A DNA stretch of 9,475 nucleotides, taken from the NCBI GenBank assembly GCA_934232845.1, contig CAKQGD010000061.1, positions 1 to 9,475 on the forward strand. Reading direction: 5' to 3'. Positions 6,167-9,475 of the stretch are shown here, in pieces (within the stretch, counting starts at the first letter, position 1; each line of letters starts with the position of its first letter). Position numbers and translations under genes: made by a program. Source of the DNA: an uncultured Oscillospiraceae bacterium. GTDB lineage: Bacteria; Bacillota; Clostridia; Oscillospirales; Ruminococcaceae. A model generated the notes under the pieces. The model searched no databases and was not told where the DNA came from. It saw only the letters and a list, made by a program, of their open reading frames with translations.

Positions 6167-6212
6167 ATCTTTGCTGTTGCTTTGATTTTACGGGTCAGGA
6201 AACAAACGAGTT
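6140..6212 (+). promoter_or_regulatory. Attenuator helix 2:3 (antiterminator)
   Basis: AACTCGT-c-TTGT (6140-6151, one bulged C) can pair with ACAAACGAGTT (6202-6212): 11 Watson-Crick pairs. Weaker matches continue between 6153-6160 and 6193-6200 (TC/GA, T/A and CC/GG). This takes up the loop, the top of both arms and part of the lower 5' arm of the terminator, and uses part of segment 2. It is therefore incompatible with helix 1:2 and competes with the terminator. Pairing was found by eye; no free energy was computed. Confidence 0.6.
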
Positions 6213-6228
6213 TCCTGACCTTATTTTT
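6193..6228 (+). terminator. Attenuator terminator upstream of metN (helix 3:4)
   Basis: A perfect 11-bp stem, GGTCAGGAAAC (6193-6203) / GTTTCCTGACC (6210-6220), with a 6-nt loop, is followed by TTATTTTT (6221-6228). It lies between the leader ORF and metN with no gene ending before it except the leader ORF, the position expected of an attenuator. The metN ribosome site begins only about 7 nt later, so read-through is needed for expression of metNIQ. Confidence 0.92.
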
Positions 6229-6250
6229 ATGCTGTGGGGAGTTTTAAAAA

Positions 6251-7243
6251 ATGATTGAGATCCGCAATCTGAATAAGACCTATGCATCGGCCAACGGACC
6301 GATCACTGCTCTGCAGGACATCAATCTGACCGTAGAGGACGGTGAAATCTTTGGAATCATCGGCCTGTCCGGCGCCGGAAAAAGCACGCTTGTCCGCTGT
6401 ATCAATCTTTTGGAGCGTCCCACTTCCGGCGAAGTTCTTTTAGACGGACGCTCACTGACAGAGCTATCTGAAAAAGAGCTGCTCTTGACCCGCCAGACCA
6501 TCGGCATGATTTTTCAGGGCTTTAATCTGCTGGAACAGCGCAACGTACTGCAGAACATCTGCTTTCCCCTTGAAATCGCAGGCGTCAAAAAAGCAACGGC
6601 CGTCGCCAGAGCCAAAGAGCTTCTTGAAGTAGTCGGCCTGACGGACCGTGAAAAATCCTATCCTTCGCAGCTTTCCGGCGGTCAGAAGCAGCGCGTCGCC
6701 ATTGCCCGTGCTCTTGCCACAAAGCCCCGCTACCTGCTCTGCGACGAAGCAACGAGCGCTTTGGATCCCACCACCACCCAGTCGATCCTCGCGCTGTTAA
6801 AAGAAATCAACGATACGATGGGCGTTACGGTCGTGGTGATTACTCACGAGATGAAAGTAATCGAACAGATCTGCGACCGCGTTGCGGTCATCGACCAAAG
6901 CCGCATTGCGGAGGTCGGCCCCGTCAGCGATGTATTTAATAATCCTCAATCCGAGATCGCCCGCGAGCTGATTCTGCCGAAAGCAAAGCTCTCCGACTCT
7001 ATTACAAGCGGTACGCGTCTGCGCATCGTATTCGACGGCGAATCGTCTTTCAGGCCGGTAGTTTCCAACCTTATTCTGGCGTGTCAGGTTCCGGTAAACA
7101 TTCTGTTCGCCGATACGCGCGACATCGACGGAAAGGCCTATGGCCATATGTTGCTTCAGCTTTCCGAAGAAGATCCGCAGCAGCTTGAACGTGTGCTCTC
7201 TTATCTGGAAGCGCAGGGCATCCGCTATTCCAAGGAGGTATGA
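6251..7243 (+). CDS. metN: Methionine ABC transporter ATP-binding protein MetN
   Basis: The ATPase subunit powering methionine import by MetNIQ, on the cytoplasmic face of the membrane. At 330 aa it has the full family architecture: Walker A GLSGAGKST (38-46), Q-loop Q89, signature LSGGQ (141-145), Walker B LLCDE (162-166) and H-loop H199. A C-terminal NIL domain follows (about 255-328). In characterised MetN proteins this domain binds methionine and inhibits transport when the cell is replete, so activity control probably adds to the transcriptional control inferred from the leader. The ATG has GGGGAG 9 nt upstream. The gene sits 22 nt after the attenuator T-run, and metI follows after 3 nt. 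Confidence 0.96.
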   Translation: MIEIRNLNKTYASANGPITALQDINLTVEDGEIFGIIGLSGAGKSTLVRCINLLERPTSGEVLLDGRSLTELSEKELLLTRQTIGMIFQGFNLLEQRNVLQNICFPLEIAGVKKATAVARAKELLEVVGLTDREKSYPSQLSGGQKQRVAIARALATKPRYLLCDEATSALDPTTTQSILALLKEINDTMGVTVVVITHEMKVIEQICDRVAVIDQSRIAEVGPVSDVFNNPQSEIARELILPKAKLSDSITSGTRLRIVFDGESSFRPVVSNLILACQVPVNILFADTRDIDGKAYGHMLLQLSEEDPQQLERVLSYLEAQGIRYSKEV

Positions 7244-7246
7244 TCC

Positions 7247-7924
7247 ATGTCTGAAATGTTTTATAAGCTTTGGCAGAACGGACTCATTCAGCTTGGCATC
7301 TGGGAAACCATTTACATGACCCTTATTTCGACAGCCGTCGCCTATCTGATCGGACTTCCTCTGGGATTGGTTTTGAGCGTGACAGACGACAATGGAATCC
7401 ATCCCGTTCCATGGATCAACCGCGTTCTGGGCGTTGTGGTAAATGCTTTCCGTAGCGTACCGTTCGTTATTTTGATGGTTGCGGTGCTGCCTGTGGCAAG
7501 TTTGGTTGTCGGCACAAGCATGGGAAACAAAGCCGTCATCGTAACGCTTGTAATTGCGGCTGCCCCCTATGTGGCGCGCATGGTGGAATCCTCCATCAAA
7601 GAAATCGATCCCGGCATCATCGAGGCCGCACAGGCAATGGGAGCTTCCTCCATGCAGATTGTATGCAAGGTTCTGATTCCCGAGGCAAAGCCCTCTCTGA
7701 TTACCAACGGGGTAATTTCCATGGTCACAATTCTGGGCTATTCCGCCATGGCCGGCACCATCGGCGGCACCGGTCTCGGACAGATTGCCATTACATACGG
7801 ATATCAGCGTTATAACGACGATATTATTTGGATCTGTGTTTTTCTTACCATCGTGATTGTGCAGGTCATTCAGGAAATCGGCATGCGCATCGCTCATAAA
7901 ACGGATAAGCGTATCCGTCAGTAA
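7247..7924 (+). CDS. metI: Methionine ABC transporter permease MetI
   Basis: The membrane subunit of the methionine importer, working as a dimer with MetN. At 225 aa with about five hydrophobic segments (roughly 20-42, 58-80, 84-108, 150-172 and 193-212) it matches MetI length. The cytoplasmic coupling (EAA) loop that docks on MetN is clear at EAAQAMGAS...KVLIPEA (about 126-147). AGGAGG lies 8 nt before the ATG and overlaps the end of metN. The start is 3 nt after the metN stop, so translational coupling is likely. The gap to metQ is longer (148 nt) and structured. Confidence 0.96.
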   Translation: MSEMFYKLWQNGLIQLGIWETIYMTLISTAVAYLIGLPLGLVLSVTDDNGIHPVPWINRVLGVVVNAFRSVPFVILMVAVLPVASLVVGTSMGNKAVIVTLVIAAAPYVARMVESSIKEIDPGIIEAAQAMGASSMQIVCKVLIPEAKPSLITNGVISMVTILGYSAMAGTIGGTGLGQIAITYGYQRYNDDIIWICVFLTIVIVQVIQEIGMRIAHKTDKRIRQ

Positions 7925-7950
7925 GAGAAAAGAGTGTGCATTCAAATGAC

Positions 7951-8024
7951 AAAATTGCTGAGGCTTCTCTCAAAGTCCAATTTTCGGTATGAACGAATGT
8001 GTCTTTCGCTTTAAGCCGCATTCG
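7951..8024 (+). other. Two intercistronic hairpins between metI and metQ
   Basis: Hairpin A: AAAATTG (7951-7957) / CAATTTT (7978-7984), with an inner TGAG (7959-7962) / CTCA (7969-7972). Hairpin B: CGAATGTG (7994-8001) / CGCATTCG (8017-8024), 8 bp with one G-U, and an inner CTT/AAG. Neither has a proper U-tract. A TATAAT at 8049-8054 lacks a usable -35 and sits almost on the metQ ribosome site, so I do not call a promoter here. The hairpins may set mRNA processing or stability so that the binding protein is made in excess over MetNI. Confidence 0.5.
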
Positions 8025-8072
8025 ATCGTATAAAAACCAGATTCGTTTTATAATGAAGGGAGTTTTACCATT

Positions 8073-8951
8073 ATGAAAAAGATACTGAGCATTGTACTTG
8101 CGTCTGCCCTCCTGCTTGCCGTTCTGGCCGGCTGCGGCTCCACCCCCGCTTCTTCCTCCTCAGAAGGCTCCGCAGCCTCCTCTGAGAGCAATTCCGCCGC
8201 CCCGGCAGAATTGGTTGAACTCAAAGTGGGCGCCAGCTCCACCCCGCACGCCGAAATTCTTGAGCAGGTCACCGATGCGCTGAAGGAAAAAGGCTATGAT
8301 CTTAAAATCGTGATTTACGACGACTATGTTCTTCCCAACAAGGCGCTCGCAGATGAAGAGATCGATGCAAACTATTTTCAGCATGCTCCTTATCTGAACA
8401 GCTTCAATGAATCCAACGGTACGAATCTCGTTTCCGCCGCGCCGATCCATTATGAGCCTTTCGGCATTTACGGCAACGACATCGCAAGCCTGACTGCCCT
8501 GCCCGAGGGAGCTACCATCATCATTCCTGCCGACGACAGCAACGAAACCCGTGCGCTTCTTCTCCTCAAGCAGGAAGGCCTCATCACCCTGCCGGACGAT
8601 GCCAGCGCTGCCAAGGGTGTTTCTACGCTTGACATCGTGGATAACGGAGGATACAATATTGTGCCCGTGCAGGCCGATACCGTTCCCGCTCAGCTGAAGA
8701 ACAGCGACGCAGGTACCATCGCCGTCATCAACGGCAACTACGCACTTGCCGCCGGCCTGAAGGCCTCCGACGCTCTTGCAATCGAGGATGCCTCCGGAGA
8801 TGCCGCGCAGACCTATGCCAACATTATCGCCGTACGCAGCGGTGATGAGACCTCCGACAAGACCAAAGCCCTTGTGGAGGCGCTGCAGTCCGATGCCGTT
8901 AAGAGCTACATCGAAACCACCTATAACGGCGCGGTCGTTGCAATTTTCTAA
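8073..8951 (+). CDS. metQ: Methionine-binding lipoprotein MetQ
   Basis: The substrate-binding lipoprotein of the methionine importer. The signal peptide ends in the lipobox LAGC (C21), followed by a Ser/Ala-rich tether (about 22-46) and the MetQ/NlpA fold. Features typical of the family are KVGASSTPHAEIL near the start of the domain, the DYVLPNKAL and IDANYFQHAPYL segments (about 83-108), and IHYEPFGIY (about 124-132). Length is 292 aa, normal for the family with a long tether. The ATG has AAGGGAG 10 nt upstream. The gene is the last of metNIQ and ends in a strong terminator. In Gram-positives MetQ is held on the outer face of the membrane and delivers methionine to MetI. Confidence 0.95.
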   Translation: MKKILSIVLASALLLAVLAGCGSTPASSSSEGSAASSESNSAAPAELVELKVGASSTPHAEILEQVTDALKEKGYDLKIVIYDDYVLPNKALADEEIDANYFQHAPYLNSFNESNGTNLVSAAPIHYEPFGIYGNDIASLTALPEGATIIIPADDSNETRALLLLKQEGLITLPDDASAAKGVSTLDIVDNGGYNIVPVQADTVPAQLKNSDAGTIAVINGNYALAAGLKASDALAIEDASGDAAQTYANIIAVRSGDETSDKTKALVEALQSDAVKSYIETTYNGAVVAIF

Positions 8952-8975
8952 ACTTTCAGAATACAAAAATTTTTC

Positions 8976-9017
8976 AAAGGAACGGCGCATCCCAAGGCGG
9001 CTGCGCCGTTCTTTTTT
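8976..9017 (+). terminator. Rho-independent terminator after metQ
   Basis: GAACGGCGCA (8980-8989) pairs perfectly with TGCGCCGTTC (9002-9011) and is extended by an A-run/T-run at the base (8976-8978 / 9013-9015). The loop has 12 nt and a T6 run follows (9012-9017). It closes the metNIQ operon and separates it from the CatA-like gene. Confidence 0.92.
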
Positions 9018-9061
9018 CTCTTTTATCCCCAAAAAAATCGTTTTCTATAAAGGAGAAAATC

Positions 9062-9475
9062 ATTTTAAAAAAAGAAATCGATCCCAAACGAAGCAGCCGT
9101 GCAGAAGCATTTGAATTATGGATGCGCGCCCCTATGCCGATGGTTACGTTTTTTAAAACTCTGGACGTTACACGTCTTATCAAAGTCAGCCGCAGAAACG
9201 GCTATAAATTTAATATGCTGATGTGTTGGTGTATCGGCAAAGCAGCTTCACAGACAGAAGAATTTTATCTTCTGCCAGCGGAAAAGAAGATGCTTCAGTA
9301 CGACAGCATTGCGGTCAGTACCGTCGTCACAACCAAAGACGGTGGCATCAGCACCAGTGACATTCCTTTTTCTGAATCTTTAGAACAGTTTGGCCGAGAG
9401 TATCTGCGCCTGACTCACAAAGTACAGGATACCTGTCTGGCATACGCTCTCGATGAAAGCTGGATGGTGATCGGA
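9062..9475 (+). CDS. CatA-like O-acetyltransferase, partial (runs off the window), AUU start
   Basis: The first 138 codons of a chloramphenicol acetyltransferase-like protein. Visible family segments are KKEIDPKRSSRAEAFELW at the N-terminus, the KFNMLMCWCIGKAASQTEEFYLLP block (about 56-80), SIAVSTVVTTKDGGIST (about 88-104) and the SESLEQFGREYL helix. The catalytic His motif near the C-terminus lies beyond the edge. Such clostridial homologues are common chromosomal genes and do not by themselves show drug resistance. AAAGGAG (9049-9055) points to a start 6 nt later at codon ATT (9062), where family members normally read MxKEID. The first in-frame ATG (9122) has no ribosome site and would remove 20 conserved residues. 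No promoter is evident after the metQ terminator. Confidence 0.85.
   Translation, partial: MLKKEIDPKRSSRAEAFELWMRAPMPMVTFFKTLDVTRLIKVSRRNGYKFNMLMCWCIGKAASQTEEFYLLPAEKKMLQYDSIAVSTVVTTKDGGISTSDIPFSESLEQFGREYLRLTHKVQDTCLAYALDESWMVIG

Noticed and set aside
6009..6250. SAM riboswitch or T-box in the metN leader
   Set aside because: I looked for the SAM-I core and for the T-box antiterminator motif and specifier arrangement. Neither hallmark is present; the only strong structures are those described for the leader-peptide attenuator.
5983..6258. A 91-codon ORF overlapping the leader in another frame and running into metN
   Set aside because: Its start lies inside the promoter spacer, and its first internal ATG (6031) has no ribosome site. 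It runs straight through the terminator hairpin and has no family-like composition. The frame from 6053 has the well-placed AAAGGAG and the Met run.
6797..7945. A long minus-strand ORF (382 codons) opposite metN and metI
   Set aside because: It mirrors well-supported transporter genes, has an odd His/Asn/Asp-rich composition, no ribosome site and no recognisable domain: a shadow of codon bias on the plus strand. The same applies to the minus-strand ORFs opposite metQ and prfB.
8026..8054. A separate promoter for metQ using TATAAT at 8049-8054
   Set aside because: No acceptable -35 lies 16-18 bp upstream, and transcription would start at or after the ribosome site at 8055-8061, leaving metQ without it.

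Overview
The window looks like chromosomal DNA from an anaerobic Firmicute, most likely a Clostridia member near Oscillospirales/Ruminococcaceae. This rests on moderate GC, strong AAAGGAG-type ribosome sites, near-consensus TTGACA/TATAAT promoters, an SGNH hydrolase next to a DUF4358 lipoprotein, and a clostridial-type CatA-like acetyltransferase. The lineage is an inference from gene content. No insertion sequence, prophage, CRISPR array or origin is visible.

Layout. A tRNA-Leu(GAG) gene (minus, 6-89) and an EamA-family exporter (plus, 250-1152) diverge from a shared intergenic region with two back-to-back consensus promoters. The exporter converges on a membrane protein with a RING-like zinc finger and a zinc ribbon (minus, 1190-2179); a bidirectional terminator separates them. 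A small single-pass protein of unknown function follows (minus, 2435-2827), divergent from prfB (plus, 3046-4167), which encodes release factor 2 without the usual programmed frameshift. After a hairpin-rich, gene-free stretch comes a two-gene unit: a membrane-anchored SGNH/GDSL hydrolase (4474-5367) and a DUF4358 lipoprotein (5380-5844), closed by a terminator.

The most notable region is 5973-8951, a methionine ABC importer operon metN-metI-metQ. A near-consensus promoter is followed by a leader of about 240 nt. It contains a well-placed ribosome site and a 37-codon ORF (6053-6166) with 9 Met and 4 Cys codons, seven of the Met codons falling within 11 positions. Next comes a strong rho-independent terminator (6193-6228), then metN. 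Segments inside and just downstream of the Met-codon run can form mutually exclusive helices in the classical 1:2, 2:3, 3:4 arrangement. I infer ribosome-mediated transcription attenuation: starvation for charged tRNA-Met (perhaps also tRNA-Cys) stalls the leader ribosome, frees segment 2 to pair with the terminator, and switches on methionine import. No SAM riboswitch or T-box hallmark is present. I know of no described methionine leader-peptide attenuator for metNIQ in Firmicutes, but I could not search.

The metI-metQ gap holds two hairpins and no convincing promoter. A strong terminator follows metQ. The window ends in a CatA-like O-acetyltransferase gene (9062 to the edge) whose ribosome site and reading frame point to a rare AUU start codon.
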